Shown here piece by piece: positions 34,715 to 44,677 of a DNA stretch of 64,000 nt; within the stretch, counting starts at the first letter, position 1, and every line of letters begins with the position of its first letter. Below the pieces are notes generated by a model, which ran no database searches, had not been told where the DNA came from, and saw only the letters and a list, made by a program, of their open reading frames with translations. Source of the DNA: Hydrogenophaga borbori (GTDB lineage Bacteria > Pseudomonadota > Gammaproteobacteria > Burkholderiales > Burkholderiaceae_C); assembly GCF_003417535.1 (NCBI RefSeq), contig NZ_QVLS01000001.1, forward strand, positions 62,001-126,000, in the 5' to 3' direction. A program made the translations under genes and the position numbers.

Positions 34715-35584
34715 TCAGGGGCTCGGCCGCGGCCGTGTCTCCACGCGTGCGATGAAGGCGCCCATGAGCGCCGCGCATTCGGCCGCGTGCGTTTCCAGAA
34801 GGAAATGAGGGCCATCGAGGATGTGCGCCGCCATGCGCGGCAGGTCCTTCATCCACGAGAGGGTTTCCTGGAGATCGAAGAAGGCGTCGTGTCGGCCCCA
34901 CAGCATCAGCGCCGGCGGTTGCCAGCGGGCGAGCCAGTCGGCGATGTCTGCGAAGCGCGCGACGTGGTGGCGGTAGTCCAGCACCAGCTGGCGCTGCGTC
35001 GCCAGCCGGCCGGGCAGGTTCATGGTTCGCCAGTCCCGTTCCCACCGTTGCGGGTCAATGCGCGCCGCCAGATCGTCCGGTATGCCCGCCACGTATTGGT
35101 CGCGCGTTCCCTTGAAGCTCAGGTGGGCGGTCGCCTCGGCTTCCCGTTCGGGTGAGGGGTCCCTCCAATAGGCCCGGGTGGCCGACCACTGCGGCCCCAG
35201 GCCGCTCTCATGGGCGTTGGCGTTCTGGACGATGAGTCCACGGATGCGGTCCGGTGCGCGCGTGGCGAGGTGAAGTCCGACCGCCGCGCCGTGGTCGTGC
35301 AGGTAGAGGTGGAAGGAGGCGACGCCGAGCCGAGCCAAAAGTTCGTCGACGATGTCCGCCAGGCGCGAGAAGGAGGCGGGCTCGATGGGCGGGGAGCGGC
35401 CGAAGCCGGGGAGATCGGGGGCGATCACGAAGCAGTCGCGCGCGAGCGGGGCGATCACGTGCCGGAACGATTCGGACGAGCTCGGGAAGCCGTGGATCAG
35501 CAGCAGGGCCGGTCGGCCCCGGTCGCCGCTCAGGCGGACCGCCACGTCGGTGCCCTGGACCCGAAGAAGGGTGATGGGATTCAT
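34715..35584 (-). CDS. Alpha/beta hydrolase (haloalkane dehalogenase / epoxide hydrolase-like)
   Basis: 289 residues. LLLIHGFPSSSESFRHVIAP is the oxyanion-hole HGxP region; the nucleophile elbow LYLHDHGAAVG carries Asp instead of Ser, as in dehalogenases and epoxide hydrolases; LMLWGRHDAFF and LDGPHFLLETH provide the acid and His. The start at 35584 is at the beginning of conserved sequence; the frame is open above it. Real substrate unknown. Probably co-transcribed with the DUF305 gene. Confidence 0.82.
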   Translation of the reverse strand: MNPITLLRVQGTDVAVRLSGDRGRPALLLIHGFPSSSESFRHVIAPLARDCFVIAPDLPGFGRSPPIEPASFSRLADIVDELLARLGVASFHLYLHDHGAAVGLHLATRAPDRIRGLIVQNANAHESGLGPQWSATRAYWRDPSPEREAEATAHLSFKGTRDQYVAGIPDDLAARIDPQRWERDWRTMNLPGRLATQRQLVLDYRHHVARFADIADWLARWQPPALMLWGRHDAFFDLQETLSWMKDLPRMAAHILDGPHFLLETHAAECAALMGAFIARVETRPRPSP

Positions 35585-35702
35585 GGGACGTCTGGCCGGC
35601 AAACGCCGTGCCTTGTCCGCCGGCGGCCGGGGACGGGCAGGTGCCTTTGTGGGACAATCGTGGTTTCGGTCCACCAGCAAGAGCGAGAAAGGCACGTCGG
35701 TT

Positions 35703-35744
35703 ATGACACCGCGAACTCAGGCGTTTTTCTTCGCGGCCCTTTGA
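35703..35744 (+). CDS. Phe-rich leader peptide of the thrS-pheST operon
   Basis: A 13-codon frame reads [13 protein letters not shown] then TGA. AAAGG lies about 10 bases before the ATG. Three successive Phe codons (35724-35732) and two Thr codons (ACA 35706, ACT 35715) are striking in front of an operon encoding threonyl- and phenylalanyl-tRNA synthetases. CGCGAACT (35710-35717) pairs perfectly with AGTTCGCG (35752-35759), enclosing the Phe codons, and a terminator follows at 35791. This is the layout of a transcription attenuator like E. coli pheM. Translation and control are inferred. Confidence 0.72.
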   Translation: MTPRTQAFFFAAL

Positions 35745-35790
35745 GGCCAGCAGTTCGCGCCTGCCCGATTCCTTTTCCTCTTCCCCCATG

Positions 35791-35817
35791 AAAGCGCGGC
35801 CCCAGCCGCGCTTTTTT
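35791..35817 (+). terminator. Intrinsic terminator (attenuator) upstream of thrS
   Basis: AAAGCGCGGC (35791-35800), loop CCCA, GCCGCGC (35805-35811) and six T. It ends 19 bases before the thrS ATG and after the Phe leader peptide. GCGCG of its 5' arm (35794-35798) can alternatively pair with CGCGC (35756-35760) in the leader. Confidence 0.85.
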
Positions 35818-35835
35818 GTTTTCCGGATACCCACC

Positions 35836-37743
35836 ATGCCCCAGATCACGCTCCCCGACGGTTCGCAACGCAGCTTTCCCGCGCCGGTGACGGTGGCCGA
35901 CGTCGCCGCCTCCATCGGCAGCGGCCTGGCCAAGGCCGCGCTGGGCGGCAAGGTGGACGGCCGGCTGGTGGACACCAGCTACACCATCGATCGCGACGCC
36001 TCGCTCGCGATCGTCACGGCCAAAGACGCCGACGGCCTGGAGATGATCCGCCACTCCACCGCCCACCTGCTGGCCTACGCCGTGAAAGAGCTGTACCCCG
36101 AGGCGCAGGTCACCATCGGCCCGGTCATCGAGAACGGCTTCTACTACGACTTCTCGTACAAGCGTCCCTTCACGCCCGACGACCTGGCCGCCATCGAGAA
36201 GCGCATGGCCGAACTCGCCAGCAAGGACGAGAAGGTCGAGCGCCGCGTATTGCCGCGCGATGAGGCCGTGGCCCACTTCAAGGCCATGGGCGAGCACTAC
36301 AAGGCCGAGATCATTGCCAGCATCCCGGCCAACGAGGACGTGAGCCTCTACCGCGAAGGTGGTTTCGAAGACCTCTGCCGCGGCCCGCACGTCCCCAGCA
36401 CGGGCAAGCTCAAGCACTTCAAGCTCATGAAGGTGGCCGGTGCCTACTGGCGCGGGGACCACCGCAACGAGATGCTGCAGCGCATCTACGGCACGGCCTG
36501 GTCCACCAAGGAAGAGCTGCAGCAATACCTGACGATGCTGGAGGAGGCCGAGAAGCGCGATCACCGCAAGCTGGGCCGCGAGCTGGACCTGTTCCACCTG
36601 GACGAGCACAGCCCCGGCACGGTGTTTTGGCATCCCAAGGGCTGGGTCGTCTGGCAGGAGGTGGAGCAGTACATGCGCCGCGTCTACCGCGACAACGGCT
36701 ACCTGGAGGTCAAGGGCCCGCAGATCCTGGACAAGGCGCTGTGGGAAAAGACCGGCCACTGGGACAAGTACCGCGAGAACATGTTCACCACGGAGTCGGA
36801 AAAGCGCGACTACGCGCTCAAGCCGATGAACTGCCCCGGCCACATCCTCATCTACAAGCAGGGCATCAAGAGCTACCGCGACCTGCCGCTGCGCTTCGGT
36901 GAATTCGGCAACTGCCACCGCAACGAGCCCACGGGGGGGTTGCACGGCATCATGCGCGTGCGCGCGTTCACGCAGGACGACGGCCACATCTTCTGTACCG
37001 AAGACATGATCCAGGCCGAGGTCGCCGCCTTCACGACGCTGCTGCAGAAGGTCTACAAGGACTTTGGTTTCACCGAGATCCTCTACAAGCTGTCGACGCG
37101 CCCCGAGAAGCGCATCGGCAGCGAGGAGAGCTGGGACAAGGCCGAGGCCGCCCTGGCCCAGGGCCTGCGCGCCTCGGGCTGCGAATTCGAGTACCTGCCG
37201 GGCGAGGGCGCCTTCTATGGCCCGAAGATCGAGTACACGCTGAAGGACGCCCTGGGACGGCAGTGGCAGTGCGGCACGATGCAGGTCGACCCGAACATGC
37301 CCGAGCGCCTGGACGCCGAATACGTGGCCGAGGATGGCTCCCGGCAGCGCCCCATCATGCTGCACCGCGCCATCGTCGGCAGCCTGGAGCGTTTCATCGG
37401 CATCCTGATCGAACAGCACGCCGGCGCGCTGCCCACCTGGCTGGCGCCGGTGCAGGTGGCGGTGCTCAACATCACCGACGCGCAGGCCGATTACTGTCGC
37501 GAAATCGCGAAATCACTGCAGAATCAAGGGCTTAGAGTCGAAACGGACCTGCGCAACGAGAAAATAACGTATAAAATACGGGAGCACGCGTTGCAAAAGC
37601 TGCCTTTCATTGCCGTTGTGGGCGACAAGGAAAAGGCCGCTGGCGCCGTGGCGGTGCGGGCCCGGGGCAACAAAGACCTGGGCGTGATGTCGCTGGAGGC
37701 CTTCTCCCAGCTCGTCGCGACATCGGTTTCATCCAAGGCTTGA
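35836..37743 (+). CDS. thrS: Threonyl-tRNA synthetase
   Basis: 635 residues with TGS ([20 protein letters not shown]), the editing domain ([30 protein letters not shown]), the class II catalytic core ([41 protein letters not shown]) and the anticodon-binding C-terminus. The start MPQITL (35836) follows the terminator; an upstream in-frame ATG at 35788 lies inside the hairpin and is rejected. Only a weak GGAT precedes the ATG. First enzyme gene of the operon. Confidence 0.96.
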   Translation: MPQITLPDGSQRSFPAPVTVADVAASIGSGLAKAALGGKVDGRLVDTSYTIDRDASLAIVTAKDADGLEMIRHSTAHLLAYAVKELYPEAQVTIGPVIENGFYYDFSYKRPFTPDDLAAIEKRMAELASKDEKVERRVLPRDEAVAHFKAMGEHYKAEIIASIPANEDVSLYREGGFEDLCRGPHVPSTGKLKHFKLMKVAGAYWRGDHRNEMLQRIYGTAWSTKEELQQYLTMLEEAEKRDHRKLGRELDLFHLDEHSPGTVFWHPKGWVVWQEVEQYMRRVYRDNGYLEVKGPQILDKALWEKTGHWDKYRENMFTTESEKRDYALKPMNCPGHILIYKQGIKSYRDLPLRFGEFGNCHRNEPTGGLHGIMRVRAFTQDDGHIFCTEDMIQAEVAAFTTLLQKVYKDFGFTEILYKLSTRPEKRIGSEESWDKAEAALAQGLRASGCEFEYLPGEGAFYGPKIEYTLKDALGRQWQCGTMQVDPNMPERLDAEYVAEDGSRQRPIMLHRAIVGSLERFIGILIEQHAGALPTWLAPVQVAVLNITDAQADYCREIAKSLQNQGLRVETDLRNEKITYKIREHALQKLPFIAVVGDKEKAAGAVAVRARGNKDLGVMSLEAFSQLVATSVSSKA

Positions 37744-37808
37744 ACGCCCTCGGGCATGGCCCGGTGAAGCCGCCGCATCACCGGGCGCCCATGGTGCGAG
37801 CAGCCCCG

Positions 37809-37827
37809 CGGCCGACAGGCCGTTTTT
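37809..37827 (+). terminator. Weak terminator-like hairpin between thrS and infC
   Basis: CGGCC (37809-37813), loop GACA, GGCCG (37818-37822), five T. A five-pair stem is short; it may reduce read-through or be a processing site. Confidence 0.45.
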
Positions 37828-37858
37828 GATTCATCGGCCCACTTGAAGGAAACGCACC

Positions 37859-38464
37859 ATCGCTACCAACTTTCGCGACCGCCGCCAGCGTGAAGAACGC
37901 GCGCACCGCCTGAACCGGGAAATCATGGCCCCCGAGGTTCGCCTCAACGGCCCGAACAACGAGCCCCTGGGCATCGTGAGCTTGCAGGAAGCCCTTCGGA
38001 TGGCTGGCGAGCTCGACGTCGATCTCGTGGAGATCGCCGCCACCGCGAATCCGCCGGTGTGCCGCCTGATGGATTACGGCAAGTTCAAGTACCAGGAACA
38101 GAAGAAGGCGGCCGAAGCGAAAGCCAAGCAGACGGTCATCGAAATCAAGGAAGTCAAGTTCCGCCCGGGTACCGACGACGGCGACTACAACATCAAGATG
38201 CGCAACATCCGCCGGTTCCTGGACGACGGCGACAAGTGCAAGATCACGCTGCGCTTCCGTGGCCGCGAGATCACGCACCAGGAACTCGGTCTGGCGCTGC
38301 TGAACCGCATCCGCGACGAGTTGGGCGACCTGATCATCGTGGAGCAGTTCCCGAAGCTGGAAGGGCGCCAGATGATCATGATGATCGCGCCGAGCCGCAA
38401 GAAGGTGGCGGCGAAGCCCGCAGCCGAAGCGGCAGCGCCGGCGGCCAGCCCCACGGCGGCCTGA
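37859..38464 (+). CDS. infC: Translation initiation factor IF-3 (AUC start)
   Basis: 201 residues. The conserved N-terminus ([20 protein letters not shown]) runs back to an ATC at 37859, preceded by GAAGGA, with no ATG/GTG/TTG in frame before residue 23. IF3 genes are known for AUU-type starts that IF3 itself discriminates against, which gives autoregulation; AUC would work the same way. [21 protein letters not shown] and [21 protein letters not shown] are IF3 motifs. An Ala/Pro-rich tail of about 20 residues follows. Confidence 0.9.
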   Translation: MATNFRDRRQREERAHRLNREIMAPEVRLNGPNNEPLGIVSLQEALRMAGELDVDLVEIAATANPPVCRLMDYGKFKYQEQKKAAEAKAKQTVIEIKEVKFRPGTDDGDYNIKMRNIRRFLDDGDKCKITLRFRGREITHQELGLALLNRIRDELGDLIIVEQFPKLEGRQMIMMIAPSRKKVAAKPAAEAAAPAASPTAA

Positions 38465-38493
38465 GCCGCCGGGGTTTTCTGAAGGATTGAGCG

Positions 38494-38568
38494 GGCAGGG
38501 TTGGTCCCCTGCCGGCTTGAGGCACCAGCCGCAAGGCCGGTGCCGAAAGGAAGGCCCGAAAGGGCCTT
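38494..38568 (+). promoter_or_regulatory. Structured RNA leader before rpmI (three hairpins)
   Basis: Hairpin 1: GGCAGGG (38494-38500) / CCCTGCC (38507-38513). Hairpin 2: GGCACC-a-GCC, GCAA loop, GGC-c-GGTGCC (38521-38544). Hairpin 3: AAGGCCC, GAAA loop, GGGCCTT (38551-38568). Two GNRA tetraloops in a 185-base gap ahead of rpmI-rplT suggest a ribosomal-protein leader; in E. coli L20 represses rpmI-rplT from an RNA structure in this place. Binding of L20 here is inference. Confidence 0.6.
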
Positions 38569-38649
38569 ACCAAAAGTGGCTCGGGGCCCATCAAGACCGT
38601 GGCTGGTTGCCGCGGCGCCTCGCGAGCACAAATCAAAAGGAGCATTTCC

Positions 38650-38853
38650 ATGCCCAAAATGAAGACCAAGAGCAGCGCGAAGAAGCGTTTTCGTGTTCGT
38701 CCCGGTGGTACCGTCAAGCGCGGTCAAGCCTTCAAGCGTCACATCCTGACCAAGAAGTCCACCAAGAACAAGCGCCACCTGCGCGGGGCCGTCAACGTCC
38801 ATGAGACCAACATGGGTCACATGGCGCAGATGCTGCCGTTCGCTGGCCTGTAA
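38650..38853 (+). CDS. rpmI: 50S ribosomal protein L35
   Basis: 67 residues, basic: [20 protein letters not shown], ending [21 protein letters not shown] lies nine bases before the ATG. Located between infC and rplT as in most bacteria. Confidence 0.97.
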   Translation: MPKMKTKSSAKKRFRVRPGGTVKRGQAFKRHILTKKSTKNKRHLRGAVNVHETNMGHMAQMLPFAGL

Positions 38854-38877
38854 TCAAGACGAACAAGGAGAAGCACT

Positions 38878-39240
38878 ATGCCTCGCGTCAAACGTGGTGT
38901 CACGGCTCGCGCCCGCCATAAAAAAGTCCTGGCTCTGGCCAAAGGTTTCCGCGGCCGCCGCGGCAACGTCTTCCGCATCGCCAAACAGGCGGTGATGAAG
39001 GCGGGCCAATACGCCTACCGCGATCGCCGCACCAAGAAGCGTGTGTTCCGCCAGCTGTGGATCGCGCGTATCAACGCCGGTGCTCGCGCTTGCGGCCTGA
39101 CGTACAGCCAGTTCGCCAACGGTCTGAAGAAGGCCCAGATCGAGATCGACCGCAAGGTCCTCGCCGACCTGGCCGTCAACGATCCGGCGGCTTTTGGCAG
39201 CATCGTGGAGCAGGTCAAAGCCAAGCTGGCCACCGCTTGA
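38878..39240 (+). CDS. rplT: 50S ribosomal protein L20
   Basis: 120 residues with the L20 start [18 protein letters not shown] and the RNA-binding segment [20 protein letters not shown]. It binds 23S rRNA early in assembly and, in studied species, also its own mRNA. AAGGAG precedes the ATG. 24 bases after rpmI. Confidence 0.97.
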   Translation: MPRVKRGVTARARHKKVLALAKGFRGRRGNVFRIAKQAVMKAGQYAYRDRRTKKRVFRQLWIARINAGARACGLTYSQFANGLKKAQIEIDRKVLADLAVNDPAAFGSIVEQVKAKLATA

Positions 39241-39279
39241 TTCCCGGCCGGGCGCGCAGGCGCCCGCTGCCGTTCTAAG

Positions 39280-40398
<1,119 letters not shown>

Positions 40399-40407
40399 GC
40401 GACCACC

Positions 40408-42828
40408 ATGCAATTCCCCGAATCCTGGCTGCGCAGCTTCTGCAACCCGCCGCTGACGAGCCAGCAACTTGCCGACACCCTCACCATGGCTGGACTCGAG
40501 GTCGAAGAGCTGCGCCCGGTGGCGCCGCCGTTCACCCGGGTCGTGGTGGGCGAGATCAAGTCCGCCGTGCAACACCCCAACGCCGATCGCCTGCGGGTGT
40601 GCGAGGTGGACGTGGGGCAGGGCGCGCCGCTCAACATCGTTTGCGGCGCGCCGAACGCGCGCGTGGGCATCAAGGTGCCCTGCGCGCTGGTGGGCGCCGA
40701 GCTGCCCCCCGGCGAGGACGGCAAGCCCTTCGCCATCAAGCTCGGCAAGCTGCGCGGCGTGGAAAGCCAAGGCATGCTGTGCTCGGCGCGCGAGCTGCAG
40801 CTGTCCGATAGCCACGAAGGCCTGCTCGAACTCGCCGCCGATGCTGTGGTGGGGCGTGACATCCGCGAGCAGCTGGCGCTGGACGACATGCTGTTCACCC
40901 TGAAGCTCACGCCCAACCTGGCGCACTGCCTGAGCGTGTACGGCATCGCGCGCGAAGTGGCGGCCATCACCGGCGCGCCGCTGCAGGCGCCCAGCTTCTC
41001 GGCCGCGCCGGTGTCGCTGGACGACCGGCTGCCGGTGCGCATCGAGGCGCCCGACCTGTGCGGCCGCTTCAGCGGCCGCGTGGTGCGTGGCGTGAACACC
41101 CAGGCGCAGACGCCGGCCTGGATGGTCGATCGCCTGGCGCGCTGCGGACAGCGCAGCGTCACCGCGCTGGTGGACATCTCCAACTACGTGATGTTCGAGC
41201 TCGGCCGCCCCTCGCACATCTTCGATCTCGACAAGATCCATGGCGGGCTGCAGGTGCGCTGGGGTCGCGAGGGTGAAACGCTCAAGCTGCTCAACGGCAA
41301 CACCATCGCCGTGGACGCCGGCGTGGGCGTGATCGCCGACGACCAGGCGGTCGAGTCGTTGGCGGGCATCATGGGCGGCGACGCCACCGCAGTGTCCGAC
41401 GACACCGAGAACATCTACATCGAGGCCGCCTTCTGGTGGCCCAAGGCGGTGGCCGGCCGTTCGCGCCGCTACAACTTCAGCACGGACGCCGGCCACCGCT
41501 TCGAGCGGGGCGTCGATCCGTCCACCACGGTCGAACACATCGAGCGCATCACGCAGCTTGTGCTGGAGATTTGCGGCGGCCAGGCCGGTCCCATGGACGA
41601 TCGGGTGGCGCGCCTGCCCGAGGCCAAGCCCGTCACCCTGCGCGTGGCGCGCGCGGCCAAGGTCATCGGCATGCCGCTCACGCAGGCGCAGTGCGTGGGT
41701 GCGCTGCGCCGCCTGGGTCTGGCCTTGCACGAGGGCGAGGGCACGGTCACCGTGACGCCGCCACCGTACCGCTTCGATCTGCAGATCGAGGAGGACCTGA
41801 TCGAAGAAGTGGTGCGCCTCGTGGGCTACGAGCAGCTGCCCACCACGCCTCCGCTGGCGCCGATCACCGCCAAGCTGCGTCCCGAGGCGCGCCGCGGCGC
41901 TTTCGCCGTACGCCGCCAGCTCGCGCAACTGGGTTACCAGGAGACGATCAACTTCAGCTTCGTGGAAGAGCGCTGGGAGCGCGAGCTCGCGGGCAACGCC
42001 GACCCCATCCAGTTGCTCAACCCGATCGCCAGCCAGATGAGCGTGATGCGCTCCTCGCTGATCGGCAGCCTGGTGGCGGTGTGCAAGTTCAACCTCGACC
42101 GCCGCGCCGAGCGCGTGCGCCTGTTCGAGATCGGTCGCGTGTTCCGCAAGGACGCGGGCGTGGCCGACAGCGACACCACCGTGGCCGGCTTCGACCAGCC
42201 CATGCGCGTGGCCGGCCTGGCGGGTGGGCCGCTGAACGCCTTGCAGTGGGGCGAGAGCGATCGTGGAGCCGATTTCTTCGACGCCAAGGGCGATGTGGAG
42301 GCCTTGCTGGCGCCGCGCCGCGCCGAGTTCCGCGCCGCCGAGCACCCAGCGATGCACCCGGGCCGCTGCGCGGCCGTGTGGTTGGATGGCCGCTGCATTG
42401 GCCACGTGGGCGAATTGCATCCGCGCTGGCGCCAGGCATACGAATTGCCCCAGGCGCCGGTGCTGTTCGAACTGGAACTCGACGCCGTGCTGGCCTGGCC
42501 GGTGCCGACCTTCCGCGCGGTCAGCCGCCACCAGCCGGTGCAGCGCGACCTGGCGCTGGTGGTCGACGAAACCGTGTCGCACGACGCCGTGATGGCCGCC
42601 ATCCGCGCCGCCAGCAATCCCTGGCTGCAGGACGCCGTGCTGTTCGACGTCTACCGACCGAAGAAGGGCGCCACGGTGCCCGGCCTGGCCGAGCATGAGA
42701 AGAGCCTGGCCGTGCGCCTCGTCATGAACCGTGAGGACGCTACACTGGCCGACGAACAAATCGAAGCCGCCGTGCAGCAGACGCTCGCGTCCCTGCAGCA
42801 GCGCGTGAAAGCCCGTCTGCGCGCTTGA
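40408..42828 (+). CDS. pheT: Phenylalanyl-tRNA synthetase beta subunit
   Basis: 806 residues, standard length for the long beta subunit. Domains in order: the EMAP/tRNA-binding fold (about 40-150, IKSAVQHPNADRLRVCEVDV), B3/B4 editing domain (VTALVDISNYVMFELGRPSH), B5, the catalytic-like core (DLIEEVVRLVGYEQLP) and the ferredoxin-fold anticodon domain at the end (FRAVSRHQPVQRDLALVVDE). The ihfA ribosome site overlaps its 3' neighbourhood. Confidence 0.97.
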   Translation: MQFPESWLRSFCNPPLTSQQLADTLTMAGLEVEELRPVAPPFTRVVVGEIKSAVQHPNADRLRVCEVDVGQGAPLNIVCGAPNARVGIKVPCALVGAELPPGEDGKPFAIKLGKLRGVESQGMLCSARELQLSDSHEGLLELAADAVVGRDIREQLALDDMLFTLKLTPNLAHCLSVYGIAREVAAITGAPLQAPSFSAAPVSLDDRLPVRIEAPDLCGRFSGRVVRGVNTQAQTPAWMVDRLARCGQRSVTALVDISNYVMFELGRPSHIFDLDKIHGGLQVRWGREGETLKLLNGNTIAVDAGVGVIADDQAVESLAGIMGGDATAVSDDTENIYIEAAFWWPKAVAGRSRRYNFSTDAGHRFERGVDPSTTVEHIERITQLVLEICGGQAGPMDDRVARLPEAKPVTLRVARAAKVIGMPLTQAQCVGALRRLGLALHEGEGTVTVTPPPYRFDLQIEEDLIEEVVRLVGYEQLPTTPPLAPITAKLRPEARRGAFAVRRQLAQLGYQETINFSFVEERWERELAGNADPIQLLNPIASQMSVMRSSLIGSLVAVCKFNLDRRAERVRLFEIGRVFRKDAGVADSDTTVAGFDQPMRVAGLAGGPLNALQWGESDRGADFFDAKGDVEALLAPRRAEFRAAEHPAMHPGRCAAVWLDGRCIGHVGELHPRWRQAYELPQAPVLFELELDAVLAWPVPTFRAVSRHQPVQRDLALVVDETVSHDAVMAAIRAASNPWLQDAVLFDVYRPKKGATVPGLAEHEKSLAVRLVMNREDATLADEQIEAAVQQTLASLQQRVKARLRA

Positions 42829-42857
42829 GCCCCGACACCGACAAGAAGGAGTACCCG

Positions 42858-43184
42858 ATGGAACTGGCCGTCGAAAGCCTGGAAACCCCCGCCCTCACCA
42901 AGGCGCAGCTCGCCGAGCTGCTGTTCGACCAGATCGGCCTGAACAAGCGGGAATCCAAGGACATGATCGACGCCTTCTTCGATCTCATCACCGAGAGCCT
43001 GGTCAATGGCACGGACGTGAAGATCTCGGGCTTCGGCAACTTCCAGATCCGCACCAAGGCGGCCCGCCCGGGCCGCAACCCCCGCACCGGCGAACCGGTG
43101 GCCATCCAGGCCCGGCGGGTTGTCACTTTCCACGCCAGCCCCAAGCTCAAGGAGCAGGTGCAGGCGGCGGTCATCGGCGGCTGA
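42858..43184 (+). CDS. ihfA: Integration host factor alpha subunit
   Basis: 108-residue DNA-bending protein. The arm PGRNPRTGE and KISGFGNFQIRTKAARPGRN are HU/IHF hallmarks, and the place after pheT identifies the alpha subunit. The ATG at 42858 has AAGGAG six bases upstream; a longer TTG start (42825) overlapping pheT is rejected. IHF organises promoters, recombination sites and the nucleoid. Confidence 0.93.
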   Translation: MELAVESLETPALTKAQLAELLFDQIGLNKRESKDMIDAFFDLITESLVNGTDVKISGFGNFQIRTKAARPGRNPRTGEPVAIQARRVVTFHASPKLKEQVQAAVIGG

Positions 43185-43237
43185 ACGGCGCTGTCGCGCG
43201 GCCCGATAGGGGTCGCTTACAACATTTCGCACGAAAA

Positions 43238-43261
43238 GCCCCGGGGTAGTCCCCGGGGTTT
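43238..43261 (+). terminator. Probable operon-end terminator after ihfA
   Basis: CCCCGGGG (43239-43246), loop TAGT, CCCCGGGG (43251-43258), flanked by AAAAG and TTTCCTT. Very stable stem with a weak T tract. Confidence 0.7.
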
Positions 43262-43309
43262 CCTTACTTAGAGTAAATTCAAGCTTCGGTTTCTACCGCC
43301 TTGATTTAC

Positions 43310-43771
43310 ATGGAAAAATCGCTGCCCCCCATTCCAGCGAAGCGCTACTTCACTATTGGTGAGGTGGGCGAGCTGTGTGGCGTCAAGCCGCATGTGCTGC
43401 GCTACTGGGAGCAGGAGTTCACGCAGCTTCGCCCCATGAAGCGCCGGGGCAACCGGCGCTACTACCAGCACCATGAGGTGCTGATGATCCGCCGCATCCG
43501 CGAGCTGCTGTACGACCAGGGCTTCACCATCAGCGGCGCGCGCAACAAGCTGCAGGAGCTGGCCCAGGCCGAGCGCGAGAAGCGCCGCCAGGACGATGAC
43601 GATCCGATCGACGTGATCGACCTGGACGCCGTCATCCACGACGACGACACCACCGTGGTGTCGGCGGTGGTGTCGCCCGCCGCACCGGCGGCATCGGCCG
43701 AACCCACGCTGCTGAGCGACATGCGCCGCGAACTGCTCGAGATTCGTGAGTTGCTTCGGCTATCGGCCTGA
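43310..43771 (+). CDS. MerR-family regulator next to ihfA
   Basis: 153 residues. The winged helix FTIGEVGELCGVKPHVLRYWEQEF is MerR type; the rest is an acidic, probably disordered linker (DDDDPIDVIDLDAVIHDDD) and a short C-terminal helix instead of an effector domain with cysteines. This ihfA-adjacent MerR is common in proteobacteria and unnamed; its targets are not known. The ATG at 43310 lacks a clear ribosome site; a TTG at 43301 is an alternative. Confidence 0.85.
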   Translation: MEKSLPPIPAKRYFTIGEVGELCGVKPHVLRYWEQEFTQLRPMKRRGNRRYYQHHEVLMIRRIRELLYDQGFTISGARNKLQELAQAEREKRRQDDDDPIDVIDLDAVIHDDDTTVVSAVVSPAAPAASAEPTLLSDMRRELLEIRELLRLSA

Positions 43772-43791
43772 GAGCGCGCTTTTTTGCCGGC

Positions 43792-43797
43792 TATAAT
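43792..43797 (+). promoter_or_regulatory. -10 box of tRNA-Pro
   Basis: A perfect TATAAT 11 bases before the tRNA gene. The -35 region (about 43769-43774) is weak. Confidence 0.7.
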
Positions 43798-43808
43798 GCG
43801 AGGCTTGT

Positions 43809-43885
43809 CGGCGTGTAGCGCAGCCTGGTAGCGCACTTGCATGGGGTGCAAGGGGTCGCGAGTTCGAATCCCGCCACGCCGACCA
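43809..43885 (+). tRNA. tRNA-Pro (anticodon GGG)
   Basis: A 77-base cloverleaf with encoded CCA. Acceptor CGGCGTG/CACGCCG, D-arm with GCGC/GCGC, anticodon stem CTTGC/GCAAG with loop ATGGGGT giving GGG, and T loop TTCGAAT. The T stem (GCGAG/CCCGC) has one A-C mismatch. Confidence 0.95.
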
Positions 43886-43892
43886 TTTATGC

Positions 43893-43925
43893 AAAAGCCC
43901 GTCATCGCGAGATGACGGGCTTTTT
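43893..43925. terminator. Bidirectional terminator between tRNA-Pro and serB
   Basis: AAAAGCCCGTCAT (43893-43905), loop CGCGAG, ATGACGGGCTTTTT (43912-43925). Serves the tRNA and the convergent serB-mfd operon. Confidence 0.92.
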
Positions 43926-43948
43926 CTTTTGCCTCGGGTGCCCGCGCT

Positions 43949-44677
43949 TCAGCGCAGCACCTCCAGCAGGCGGTCCAGTCCGCCACTGTCGATGGACACC
44001 ATGGCCTGTTCGCGCACGGCGGGCTTGGCGTGGTAGGCCACGGACAGGCCGGCCACGCCCATCATGGGCAGGTCGTTGGCGCCGTCGCCCATGGCAATGC
44101 ATTCCGAGGGCTCGATGCCCAGCAGCGAGGCGACCTCGAGCAGGGTGCGCCGCTTCTCGGCGCCGTCGCATATGTCGCCCCAGGTCTGGTCGACCATGCG
44201 GCCCGTGAGTTCGCCGCAGTTCGCGCCGCTGGCGATTTCCAGCACGTTGGCGCGCACGAAGTCGATGCCCAGCGTGTCGCGCACACGGTAGGCGAAGTAG
44301 GTGAAGCCGCCGGAGACCAGCAGCACCTTGAGCCCGGCGGCCTGGCTGGCGCGCACGAGTTCGGCCGCGCCGGGGTTGATGCGCAGGCGCTCGACCAGCA
44401 CCTGCTCCATGTCGGCCACGGTCACGCCCTTGAGCAGGGCCACGCGGCGGCGCAGGCTGTCCTTGTAGTCGGCGATCTCGCCACGCATCGCGGCCTCGGT
44501 GATGGCGGCGACCTCCGCCTTCTTGCCGACCACGTCGGCGATCTCGTCCACGCACTCGATGCTGATGAGCGTGGAATCCATGTCGAAGGCGATGAGCTTG
44601 AAGTCGCGGAGCTTGAGCGGCGGCGTGAAGCCGCGCACGGTGAGACCGGGGGAGATGGCAGTGGCAGGGGCAGTCAT
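43949..44677 (-). CDS. serB: Phosphoserine phosphatase
   Basis: HAD-family enzyme of 242 residues, last step of serine synthesis. The nucleophile motif FDMDSTLI has Asp32 and Asp34; LLVSGGFTYF carries the Ser motif and AMGDGANDLPMM the acidic pair. The start ATG at 44677 overlaps the mfd stop by four bases (ATGA), so the two are translationally coupled. The frame above it is open but belongs to mfd DNA in another frame. No N-terminal ACT domain. Confidence 0.95.
   Translation of the reverse strand: MTAPATAISPGLTVRGFTPPLKLRDFKLIAFDMDSTLISIECVDEIADVVGKKAEVAAITEAAMRGEIADYKDSLRRRVALLKGVTVADMEQVLVERLRINPGAAELVRASQAAGLKVLLVSGGFTYFAYRVRDTLGIDFVRANVLEIASGANCGELTGRMVDQTWGDICDGAEKRRTLLEVASLLGIEPSECIAMGDGANDLPMMGVAGLSVAYHAKPAVREQAMVSIDSGGLDRLLEVLR

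Noticed and set aside
35585-35835. A T-box riboswitch before thrS was considered.
   Set aside because: No T-box sequence or specifier-loop layout is seen; the short Phe leader peptide and terminator explain the region better, and T-boxes are rare outside Gram-positive bacteria.
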